Shown here: positions 12,398 through 24,200 of the stretch, piece after piece | Layout: each line of letters opens with the position of its first letter | How positions within the stretch are numbered: position 1 is the first letter of the stretch | Assembly: GCA_014773175.1 (NCBI GenBank) | Contig: VXCM01005537.1 | Location: 5,001 to 69,000 of the forward strand | DNA length: 64,000 nt | Direction of reading: 5' to 3' | From: Lucifuga dentata | Lineage: Eukaryota; Chordata; Actinopteri; Ophidiiformes; Bythitidae | Program-made: the position numbers and the translations under genes | Notes under the pieces: model-generated | The model's database searches: none | Seen by the model: the letters and a program-made list of their open reading frames with translations, nothing else | What the model was told of the DNA's origin: nothing

Positions 12398-12705
12398 CTT
12401 GAATGAACTGCTTTCTGGGTCAGAACTGAACATGGGGAAGCAGCATTTAGTTTCTATGCATCAGTTATTTGGAAAAAAACTTCCAGAAAGCCTAAGGTCA
12501 AAGGTCAGCCACATCACTCAGCTCTTTCAAATCCAGCTGAAAATGTTTCTGTTCCTCGCTGCCTTTTATCAGACCTGAGGGTGTTTATCTCCACACTGTA
12601 ACACTCCTTTTAGCTCTTAAACTTTTCTTTAACATTTTTAAACTTCTTGTTTAATTGATTCTATTTTATATTTTAATTTCCTTTTCTTTATCTTAATTCT
12701 CTGTC

Positions 12706-12780
12706 TTTTATGTCTATGTAAAGCACTTTGAATTGCCTTTGTGTCTGAATGCTGCTATATAATCATCTTGCCTCGCCTTG
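12706..12780 (+). mobile_element. Retroelement 3' tail remnant
   Basis: Contains gtaaagcactttgaattgcc and tgctatataatcatcttgcc, a phrase typical of dispersed fish retroelement tails that end in ttgccttgcc. No coding part is present. Confidence 0.5.
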
Positions 12781-13086
12781 TCAACATCATAGATGTCATA
12801 TAATATGAATAATATGAATAATATAAATAATATGTGTTTAAATGAAACTGACAGGAATTAAACTTTATGATGCTGAAATGTCACTTCCTGTTTATTATTT
12901 CATAAAACCTGCAGCTTGATTGTTGTCTGTGTGTTTTTGCTGGTCAGGACCATCTGCTTTTCAAAATCAAAAATCTACTTTTAACATTTTCTAATGCGAA
13001 CTGAAACGTTAACATCACTGATATTTATTAATTTACAAAACTAAATCAACTTCCTCCGAATAGTTCATATTTTCTTTGCTAGATTA

Positions 13087-13355
13087 TTAAAAGTACCATA
13101 CCAACCATTTTGCATGTTTGAGCCTGATATGTTTAATTTTCATACATGTTACGTTACATCAATCATTTCCCAAAGGATAAAACCGTATTTCAGCTTTCCT
13201 GATATTTTGCTAAATCTCTTAATCTTTCTAAATCAAATATTCAAGTGATACACCCACCTTAAAAATCCATGTTTCTCCTGCTAATAGTTACACAGCCTTA
13301 TGAAGTCACGGTCCTTTAAATTTTTCCATAAACGCAGGTCTTCTTTTGGGACTAT
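13087..13355 (-). mobile_element. MITE, one end only
   Basis: Begins ttaaaagtaccatacc and continues with the reverse complement of the right-hand half of the 22029 copy, up to cttcttttgggactata. The other half is absent, replaced by a (TA)/(GT) run. Lies just upstream of the bms1 promoter. Confidence 0.75.
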
Positions 13356-13439
13356 ATATATATAGCGTGTGTGTGTGTGTGTGTATCTACACCGCTCTGT
13401 AACTGAGGATTGGTCTTCTTCCGTCCATAATTATAGTAT

Positions 13440-13638
13440 AACATAACCATAGTATAACAGTGGCCTGCAGGGGGCGACATGGCGCAGAGCCTGTAGTCGC
13501 TGCAGAACCTTTTCACTCTTTTGTGTCCGCTCGTTTTCTAAGACCTGATACTCCTTTGCACTTCCGGGTCAGAGGCCACAGGGAACACGTTAGAAGCGAA
13601 AACAAAATTTTGGAATAAAGGTGTGGATTCTTCTTCAG
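13440..13638 (+). promoter_or_regulatory. bms1: bms1 promoter and non-coding first exon
   Basis: A stretch free of simple repeats lies upstream of the coding start. It contains an ETS-type site (cacttccgggtc, about 13559-13570) and no TATA box, typical of housekeeping ribosome-biogenesis genes. A good donor (ttcag/gtaaaa) at 13638/13639 suggests a 5' UTR exon ending here. The intron would run to just before the ATG at 14324, where an AG (ggccag, 14317-14322) could serve as acceptor. The transcription start is not visible from sequence; the exon is inferred. Confidence 0.5.
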
Positions 13639-14323
13639 GTAAAAGCGCTAAATTAAAACCTGCAGGTGTCTTTGGCCGTTAAAGTGCTGTGCTAACAGTT
13701 AGCTTAGCTTAACGCGTCAGTTTAACGCGTTTAACGCTCAGATTTAAGCTTTTCTAAACTGAAACACGTGAGACAGAAACAAACGGATCCACTCATTCCC
13801 GAAACGATTTGGATCTCTGAATAATTCATTTGTTTTGTGTATTGTTTGGTTTATGCTGTTGTGTAAATGTAAAGAGATAATTAATTACTCGCAGTATTTA
13901 CATTTATAACACAGACTGTTTCAAACTGGTTAACGGGTTCAATTTAAACCATAGGGGTGTTACAGTAAAATCTGCGGCCCATGTGATTCTGTGGCCTTTT
14001 CTTTTTTTAGTGGTCACTGTTTTGATCAGTGTGATTGAAGAAGTCGTGTCTGGTTATTCCACGCGTGACATGACAGTCACGCACATTCCACGTCTCTACA
14101 TGTTCCACGAAACTCAGTCAGCTCTGATAAAAATAGTTTTAACAAAGATCCGATGTCACTAAATAAAAGGTTCATTAATCAGCAGGGTCACGGTGAAACT
14201 GTAGACCAAAACACTCAGGTTCCATCTTTAAAGGACCATACCGGTGATGTTGACTGGAGTCTGTTCTGTGTCTCTGTTAAACTTACTAATATAAGTAATG
14301 TATTTGTGCTTAAAGTGGCCAGA

Positions 14324-16345
14324 ATGGACGGCAAAGTGAAGGAACATAAGCGGCACCAGCAGAAGCACAGCGGACCAAAGGCGGAGAAGAAGAAGCTGAA
14401 GAAGGGCGGCTCAGCAGAGGAGAATGAGCGCAAACGAAATCCCAGAGCGTTTGCGGTGCAGTCGGCTGTTCGTATGGCCAAAACCTTCCACAGGTCAGCA
14501 GCTTTTCTGTCCGGATCCCTCAGAGTGTCGTCACGTTAAAGTTCTCAGTGATTCTGTCCACAGATTGATTCATGCACAGTTTAAATGATATTGTATAAAT
14601 AATCAGTTATTGTCTCCTTCACAAAAGCTCTAATTTAATTCAGCTTTAACTCATCTAATAAGACTAATAAAACTAATAAAACTGTGTGTCTGGGAGCCAC
14701 ATAGACAGTAACAATCGGAGTATGTGTGTGTTCAGGAGGTCAAAGTGCATTTACTGAACTCCAACACTGAGCTCGAAATCACTGTAAAGGTTTTTACCAG
14801 AGTTTCACCGTGGAGAAAGCTCAGTACTTTTCATTCATTCATCCTGCTCTCTGGAATAACAGGCGAGCTGATGAAACATGGCTGAAGTTCAATATGTTTA
14901 ATGGATTTATGTTCACCTTTTCATTTAGAATATGTTATGTATTTGACTTTTTTTCCTTTTTTTGACATAGCAAAGAGAGCGAACAAATAGTAATTACATG
15001 TGACAGTACATATGTTGTGTGAAGAGATAAGGTGGATGAGACAATAGATATGTACCATGTCCCAGTAACAGGATTTCTGGGGAGGACAGACACCGTGGAG
15101 TGGCTTCTCGGCCCTTCCACGACCCCCAAGGCCACAGCAGGCCGGGCTGATGAGAAAACATGGTTGTATTAATGTTTTTGAAATATAAAAACAGAACAGC
15201 ATTTCCTTCCTGGTGTGAACGTCATTAGCACACTCCTCTAAACGCCGCAGGACGCTCATGAACTTAGCCTCTGTGTTTTTGTGTAGGGCCCAGGACCTGA
15301 AGGCCAAAAAACACCACATCCCCCTGGTAGACCGGACTCCTCTGGAACCTCCTCCTGTTGTGGTTGTAGTCGTTGGGCCTCCCAAAGTTGGAAAAAGCAC
15401 CCTGATTCGCTGCCTGATTAAAAACTTCACCCGGCAGAAGCTTGGAGACATATGTGGACCAGTGACCATCGTCTCAGGTAAGCAGCTGGTCTCCAGGTAA
15501 GCTGGTTTTGTGCAGATCCATCCTGAGGTCCAATCAGGGCTGATGATGTTCATGACATCAGCAGTTCCATCTGTTGTTCTGGAGAAACATTTGCTTTCTT
15601 GTTCTGAAGTTGATTTTCAGGTCAGAATGTCCAGTAATAACTCAAAGAATTTGCTGACTCGTTGCATAATCTTAAATTCTAACAATTTTTTGATATTTCT
15701 TTTGATATTTTTTAAGATATTCTGCCACTAGGGCAGAATATCTCCAAAATAACTGTTATTGCCTCATTAAACTGTTCATATTTATCCTGATTTTGCCATA
15801 GTTTTTCAAAAGATGCACCATAGATCACGTCATCAGCTGTGACAGGATGGATCTGATTGGCTGACAGAAGCCTCCATGCAGACCAGAGAATATTGTCAAA
15901 CTTCTAAAACTTTACAAATTAAATTCCTGCATGTTTTGCTGCTGTTTATAGAGTGCAATGGTGCGCACACACACACACACACACACACACACTCTCTCTC
16001 TCTCTCTCTCTGAGCCACACAAGCCATCAGCAAACCTAGAAGAGGTTGATGGTGTGAACATGTCGTGATTCATCACCACTTTGTTGTTTCTACATGTCTG
16101 TAATGATTTCTGTAACCGTGATGTCATAGTTTTTTCAGCCTGACGTTCTAATCGTAGTTTCTGTCGTTTTTATCGTAGGAAAGAAGCGCCGCCTCACCTT
16201 CATGGAGTGCAACAACGACATAAACACAATGATCGACTTGGCAAAAGTTGCTGATCTGGTGAGAAAAAAACTGAAGAAAATCTGGTTTTATTCCAGAATT
16301 CATACGAGTCTTCATCCTGCAAAACGTGTGTGTGTTGGTAACAAG

Positions 16346-16397
<52 letters not shown>

Positions 16398-18237
16398 CCC
16401 AATGATGGAAAGCAGAGTCACACTTTATTAAGTTATTATCATAATTATTAAGACAATTTCTCACAGACTGTGAGTTAAATGTGATTCTAATTATCTGACT
16501 TCATGATTAAACAAAGATTAGAAAAGCTAAATTAGTCTCAGGTAAGTAGCACCTGTAGTTTGTGAAGCTGGGGGGCGGGGCTTCATGAGCAGCGTAAATA
16601 GGAGGGTGTGTTTTCTCTTCCTGCAGGTTTTGATGCTGATTGATGCCAGTTTTGGCTTTGAAATGGAGACGTTTGAGTTCCTGAACGTCTGCCAGGTGCA
16701 CGGCTTCCCGCGCATCATGGGCGTGCTGACTCACCTGGATTCGTTCAGGAACAACAAGACGCTGCGGAAGACGAAGAAACACCTCAAACATCGATTCTGG
16801 ACCGAGGTCTATCAGGTACTGCTGGTTTTTTTAAGGCAGACGCTGAGGAGGCGTGCTGTAAACGGCGTGCTGTAAGTGGCGTGCTGTAAGCGGCGTGCTG
16901 TAAATGGCGTGCTGTAAATGGCGTGCTGTAAGCGGCGTGCTGTAAGCGGCGTGCTGTAAGTGGCGTGCTGTAAGCGGCGTGCTGTAAGTGGCGTGCTGTA
17001 AGCGGCGTGCTGTAAGTGGCGTGCTGTAAGCGGCGTGCTGTAAGTGGCGTGCTGTAAGCGGCGTGCTGTAAGTGGCGTGCTGTAAGCGGCGTGCTGTAAG
17101 TGGCGTGCTGTAAGCGGCGTGCTGTAAGTGGCGTGCTGTAAGCGGCGTGCTGTAAGTGGCGTGCTGTAAGCGGCGTGCTGTAAGTGGCGTGCTGTAAGCG
17201 GCGTGCTGTAAGTGGCGTGCTGTAAGCGGCGTGCTGTAAGTGGCGTGCTGTAAGCGGCGTGCTGTAAGTGGCGTGCTGTAAGCGGCGTGCTGTAAGTGGC
17301 GTGCTGTAAGCGGCGTGCTGTAAGTGGCGTGCTGTAAGCGGCGTGCTGTAAGCGGCGTGCTGTAAGTGGCGTGCTGTAAGCGGCGTGCTGTAAATGGCGT
17401 GCTGTAAGTGGCGTGCTGTAAATGGCGTGCTGTAAATGGCGTGCTGTAAATGGCGTGCTGTAAGTGGCGTGCTGTAAGCGGCGTGCTGTAAGTGGCGTGC
17501 TGTAAGCGGCGTGCTGTAAGCGGCGTGTTTGTGTTTGAACGCGGCAGGGTGCGAAGCTGTTTTACCTGTCTGGGATGGTGTACGGGGAGTATCAGAATCA
17601 GGAAGTCAAAAACCTCGGCCGCTTCATCTCCGTCATGAAGTTTCGTCCTCTGGTGTGGCAGACGTCTCACCCCTACGTGCTGGTTGACCGGTGAGTGACC
17701 TTTGACCTCTGACCTACAGGAACACGTTTTAACACTTCATTCATTTGAACCTGACCTCATGTCACATGACCTGTGTCGGCAGTGAGGTCGGTGTTTTAGG
17801 GACGTCAGCTTATCGATTTGATTATTAATCTAAAATGTCTGGCGTTCCCGCTCCTCACGCTTTGTGAGTTTGACCATCAGGACAAACGTGTGAAGCACAT
17901 TAACGATCTAACTCATTTATTAACGAGCTAACTCGTTAACTAACTTTATTAACATGAATCCAAACGACCACAAACCGTTTAGATTTCAGACATCATTTTG
18001 ATCTTCCTTTGTGCGAACGCTGACATGTTTTCATCCCGTTTCTCCGTCCAATCAGCATGGAGGATCTGACTGATCCTGAGAAGGTGAGGACGGAGCCGAA
18101 GCGTGACCGGACCGTGTCGCTCTACGGCTACCTGCGAGGGACATATTTAAAAAGCAAAGGCCATGTTCATATTCCAGGTACAGAAGTCACGAGTCTTTCC
18201 TCTCCGTGTTAAATCTGGATCAGACACGTGTGCTTAC

Positions 18238-18283
<46 letters not shown>

Positions 18284-21200
18284 CACCAACATCTCTAGAA
18301 CCCAACATGTACGAAGCTAAAATTCAGCAGGTTTATTGCTCAGGACCCGAGGACGTGCAGCGCCACGTGTGAAGTGGTTTGGATGAGCGGTTCTCAAACC
18401 TGGCGCCTGTGGACCGGAGCGTATCCTGCCACACGGACTACTTTTTACTAGCAATTTGAGAACTGCTCACTCCAAACCACTCCAAACCACTTCACACGTG
18501 ACACGTGACTGCACGTTTCACACGTGACACGTGACTGCATGTTTCTGCTGCTCTCTGACAAACTGTTTGTGTAACAGTCTGAATGAGAGCTTCGCATGAG
18601 GACGCTTCACGTGCATACAGGTGCACGCCGCCGTGGATCCACTGACATCATCGATCCTTCTGATGATCTTTTTGCACTCCGCAGGTGTGGGAGACTTCCA
18701 GGTGGCAGACGTGAAGTTCCTGCCGGACCCGTGTCCGCTGCCGGACGGCCAGAAGAAGCGGGTGCTGAACGAGAAGGAGCGCCTGCTGTACGCGCCCATG
18801 GCGGGGGTGGGCGGGGTTGTGTATGACAAGGACGCTGTTTACATTGACCTTCCTGCCGCACACGTCAATCAGCAGCAGGTATAAGCTAACGCTTTGTAGC
18901 CTCTGACCGTTTCCCCACTGGTGTCATGTCATCAGGTGATGGGGGAGGAGCTTATTGGCTAACGCCAGATTTTTGATATTCTCACCTGTGTGATCTGGTT
19001 TGATCTGGTCTGATCTGATTTGACCTGGTCTGATCTGGTTTAATCTGGTCTGATCTGATCTGGTTTGATCTGGTCTGATCTGATTTGACCTGGTCTGATC
19101 TGGTATAATATGGTTTGATCTGGTCTGATCTGCTCTGATCTGATTTGACCTGGTCTGATCTGATCTGGTCTGATCTGGTTTGGTCTGGTCTGATCTGATT
19201 TGACCTGGTCTAGTCTGATCTGGTCTGATCTGATTTGATCTGGTCTGATCTGGTTTGATCTGGTCTGATCTGGTTTAATCTGGTCTGACCTGGTTTAATC
19301 TGGTTTAATCTGGTCTGATCTGGTCTGATCCGGTTTGAAGGAGGAGCTGAGGCCCACTGCTGAGCTGGTCCAGTCGCTCATCGAAATGCACGCCACGCTG
19401 GACGCTAAAATGGCTTCCAGTAAGGTGTCGCTGTTCAGCGGCTCAGGAACCCTGACTCCCTCAGACCTGGAGGACAGGTGAGACATTTGACGATGATGAG
19501 GGACAGCAGCAGCCGTCTGACCCTGATGAAGAATAACGCCGTCTTTGTGTGTTTTAGGGAGAAGGAGGAGCCGCTGGAGGAGTCGGTCTGCGATCCTAAC
19601 ACCCAGAGAGAGAGGAGGAAGGTTGTCTTCATGGAGAACGATGAGGAAGATGACGACAACGAGGAGAGCGAAGAAAGTGATGAAGAGGACGAGAGCGATG
19701 AGGAGGAGGCAGCAGGAGGAGCTCCACCTGTGAAGAGACAGAAAGTGGAGGAGAGGCGAGGAGAGAGCGACGCCGTGCTGGAGGCGCCGGTGTTTGCTGA
19801 CAGCGAAGATGACCTGGAGGCGGAGGAGGAGGAGGAGGAGGAGGATGAAGATGGAGGTGATTCTGAGGAAGAGGAGGATGCTGGGAGAACTGGAGACTCT
19901 GGACATTGCTCTGAAGAGGAGCAAGGTGAGGAAGATGATGGTGAAGATGTGGAGGAAGAGTCAGCAGCTGAATCTGAGGAAGAGGATGAGGAGCAGGAGG
20001 AAGAGCAAGGTACTTACACACACACACACACACGCGTTTAACAGTTTTTAACATTTTCAGTTTCGTTTNAGAGCAAGGTACTTACACACACACACACACA
20101 CACGCGTTTAACAGTTTTTAACATTTTCAGTTTCGTTTTCGTTTTTCTGTCATGCTCTTTAGAAGAACTGAGTCGTTTCCAGGTGTTTTAGTTGCCATGG
20201 TAATGTGCTGCAGGTCTTGTGAACTGTCTGTGGTGAACTTTGTGCACGTGTAAATGAGTATTTCCCGTGAAAGTGGCGTGACGTTGGCGGTGTTTGTCTG
20301 CAGGAGCTCTGCGGTGGAAGGAGGGTCTGCGGCAGAAAGCCTCAGACGCTTTTCTACGCCAGCAGCAGGCCACGCCCAACCTGCAGAAACACGTCTACGG
20401 CGCCGGTAAGAACGACTTCCTGCTGCAGCATCCCACGCCTTCAGCCCGCATGACCCGTGTCCTTTGTAACACGTTAGCGGGCTGGAACCCAGAATAAATG
20501 TATTTATGTTGAACATTTCTAGTGTCTCTTTACGTTCCAGTCGTCGTCTTTGTTCAGTTGCAGAGGAAGACGAGTCTGAGGAAGAGGAGGAGGAGGAGGA
20601 GGAGCTGGGAGGGCTGTTTCGAGTCAGTCGTCCTCAGAAAAGCAGGAAGTTCCAGGCAGATTCCCTCGACTGTTCTCGCTTTGACCCAGACCCCGCCCAC
20701 AACTGGGATTTGGAAGAGGTGGCGTGGCGTTCCCGGTTCAGACGTTTCCTGGATGAAGATGAAAAGGACGGATGTGGAATGATTCTCATGTTGTTGTTCT
20801 TCCAGATGATGAACTCCGTACGGGACTGCTTTGTAACAGGAAAATGGGAGGAGGGGCAGGACGCCGCCACGCTGCTGAAGGAGGACGGTGAGAAACCAGC
20901 AGATGCTTTTCTTTTTTTTATCATGTCTGCATCAAAACATGCGGACAGATTCTGATTGGCTGAAGCCGTCTGTGATTTTTGAAGAATTCCTAAAATCTCG
21001 TCTGGGAACATCAGGACTTTATGTACGGATGCATTGTTTTAAATTGCAGCGCCACCAGCAGGAAGCCGCAGACGTGTAACGTATGCGGTGGATGAAGTTT
21101 TTACTCAAGCTGAAGACATGTTTGAGTAAATGTAAAGATATCAAAAAATAATAATAATAATGTAAAAATCCAAAGTATTTGATAATAAATGCACTTAACT

Positions 21201-24200
21201 ATTGAAAGTAAAAAAACATACGTTTCATATGTAGATTGTTAAATATTTTTGTTGAACACACTGAACTGTCAGAATATGTCGACTTTCGCTAAAATACTCA
21301 GATTACAACACAGAAAAATACACATAAACATGAATATAAAAGCAAACATGTTTCCTCATAACTACACACACCTCATCATCTAAACACGCCAGCAGAATTA
21401 TTAAAGATTACTGAGCTGTAAACAGCCACGCTTACTTCCTGTGCAGAAACAGGAAACACTTTTTAATAAAACAAACTATAATCACCAGCTGAAGTTTGTT
21501 CTGCTCTGATAAAACAACTACAGACAAGATGGAAGAAAGGAAACTTCAAAATAAAAGCCTCTGTTTTTGGAGCTAGAGTCACACAGAGGGAGGAGCTAAA
21601 TAAAAAATAATACTCATAGTTCTTCTGCTCACCATAGATGATTCGGTTCAGGACGTGTGTGAAATGTGGTTCATGAAAACGTGGTTCCGTGTCTCTGAGG
21701 AGAAGCTTCATGTGTGTCTCCATTTCTGTCTTTAGAGGAGTTGTATGGAGACTTTGAGGACTTGGAAACAGGAGAAATCCACAAGGGACAAAGTGGACAA
21801 GCTGAGGTAAGAACGTTTTGTGCTGCAAATCATAAAGGACAGAATTTATTAAAGAAAATGAGTGCAATTACACAGTATCACACTAAATAAACACGCTAAC
21901 TAAACACACTGATAAACGAAGCTCATTCATAAAACTTTCCTCACGTTAATTAGAGCCTTGTTGTCCCGTTATTGACAGATGACCTTCAGGTAAAATGAAG
22001 ATCAGTGTGTTAACAAGTTGCTTCATATTTAAAGGACCACGCCACCCATTTTGCCTAATATATTCAATTTTCATACATGTAACGTTACTGACAATCATTT
22101 CCAAAGCATACTACTGGAACGGTGAATTAAAAATGTTTTTCCTACCTTCCAGACCTCCATTGGTTTCAGTTCATTCTGCTATTAAAATCAACTTGTTGAT
22201 ACTGTAAACGTTCTTGGGATAGGTAATCCATCATCACCAACAAGACGTGTATTCAGGTTTTTTTAGAAGTTATGTAATTTTAGTGTTTAAGCTCAATAAA
22301 AAGCGTGGAGTGAATGTATGCCTCCACCGGGGAATATAGTCCCAAAAGAAGACCTGCGTTTATGGAAAAATTTAAAGGACCGTGACTTCATAAGGCTGTG
22401 TAACTATTAGCAGGAGAAACATGGATTTTTAAGGTGGGTGTATCACTTGAATATTTGATTTTGAAAGATTAAGAGATTTAGCAAAATATCAGGAAAGCTG
22501 AAATACGGTTTTATCCTTTGGGAAATGATTGTCAGTAACGTAACATGTATGAAAACTGAATATATTAGGCTCAAACATGCTAAATGGGTGGAATGGTCCT
22601 TTAAGAGTCATGATTTATCCTGATTCATTTGCTGTTAGAGAGAAACTGACATTAAATCAGCAAAGAAACAGAAAGTCTGATTTAATAAAGCCTAACACTA
22701 CAGAGAGACGTTTACCTCATCAGTGTCTCAGTTTGTCTCAGATCTGGTCTTAACTGAAGTCAGTGTTGACAGCTTCTTTTCTGAGTGTTTTGTTTGTCCA
22801 TTCTGCTGAATTTCCTTCAGGTGAACAGCGAGGAAGATGATGAAGATGACGATGATGATGCTGAGGAGAAACTAGTAAAGGTGGATGATGAGGAGGTGCA
22901 GAGGAACAAGCGTCTGGAGAAGAAACGCCGACTGAAGGAGCGTTTCGATGCTCAGTATGACGATGGAGAAGCCACATACTTTGATGACCTGAAGGAGGAG
23001 CTGCAGAAGCAGGCTGAGGTCAGAGGTTAAGCTGTCAGGTGGTTTGGGCTTTCTGTGGGGGATATGATGCATTTCATGGTGCTGAAATACATGCAGGGAA
23101 TTACACGCGTGTAAGTTTGTTGCTGTGATGAAGTTTAGACGTGTTTCTGGAGTATTGATGAGGAATTATTTCTCCGTTCAGCTGAACAGAGCAGAGTTTA
23201 AGGATGTGGACGATGAGGTCAGAGTGCAGTACGAAGGCTTTCGGCCAGGAATGTACGTGCGAGTGGAAATCTCTTCCGTACCTTGTGAGTTTGTCACCAA
23301 CTTCGACCCTCACTACCCCGTCATCCTGGGAGGCCTGGGCTCCAGCGAAGGCAACGTGGGATACCTGCAGGTACGTCTGCTCTTCTCAACGCCTTTCCAA
23401 ACACGAAGCTGACGTCTTAAATTAGCATAAATTAATAAAATGGGCTGCATGTCCGAAACGTTGAAGCGACAAACTGAGCCTTAATTTCAGCAAACTTTGA
23501 GATGTCTCATTAAAAGATGTCCGCGCTGCCTAAACAGGATCAGAGTGCTGACGTCTAACCAAGACCAGCGTACGTTATCAACAAACTGTTAGCTACAAAT
23601 GACCTATCTGCTCTCTCTGGTCGTGTGGTTAGCGTTAGCCTCAGCATAAGTAGCGATGTTTGTTTTGTCGTCCAGATGCGGCTGAAAAAACACCGCTGGT
23701 ACGGCCGCATCCTGAAGACGCGGGACCCCCTCATCCTGTCCTTAGGCTGGCGGCGTTTCCAGACCATTCCCCTCTACCACATCCAGGATCACAACGGACG
23801 CCATCGGCTGCTTAAATACACGCCACAGCACATGCACTGTGGCGCCTCCATCTGGGGTAAGATGGAACTGAAACACTGCTGGCGTAAATTCATCATGTGA
23901 CCCTGATTAGTAAAGTTTCTGAATGGTCATTTAGGTGATAACTAGTCTGTTACTTATCGCACTGCTACGTTCTTATTTAGAGTGTGATTAAAGGCTGAAT
24001 ACAAAACATGACATCACCGTGTCGTTGCTGTTATGTCTATTCACGTGTTGATCAAACGTGATCTGTATGTTTAACCTGAGCTCTCTGTCACGTGTGTTCA
24101 TGAAGGTCCCATCACGCCGCAGGGCTCCGGCTTCCTGGCTGTGCAGTCAGTAGCAGGAAATAAAGTAAGTCGCTGCACTTCCTGTCTCACTTAAATCACT

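Noticed and set aside
14921..15553. 210-codon minus-strand ORF
   Set aside because: Overlaps bms1 exon 2 antisense; no recognisable domain and no splice or start support.
16831..17670. 279-codon minus-strand ORF with 14-residue repeats
   Set aside because: It is the antisense reading of the 14-bp minisatellite in bms1 intron 4 plus exon 5; the period of 14 residues is a by-product of a 14-base unit.
19295..19924. 209-codon minus-strand ORF
   Set aside because: Antisense of the acidic exon 9 of bms1 and the intron 7 minisatellite.
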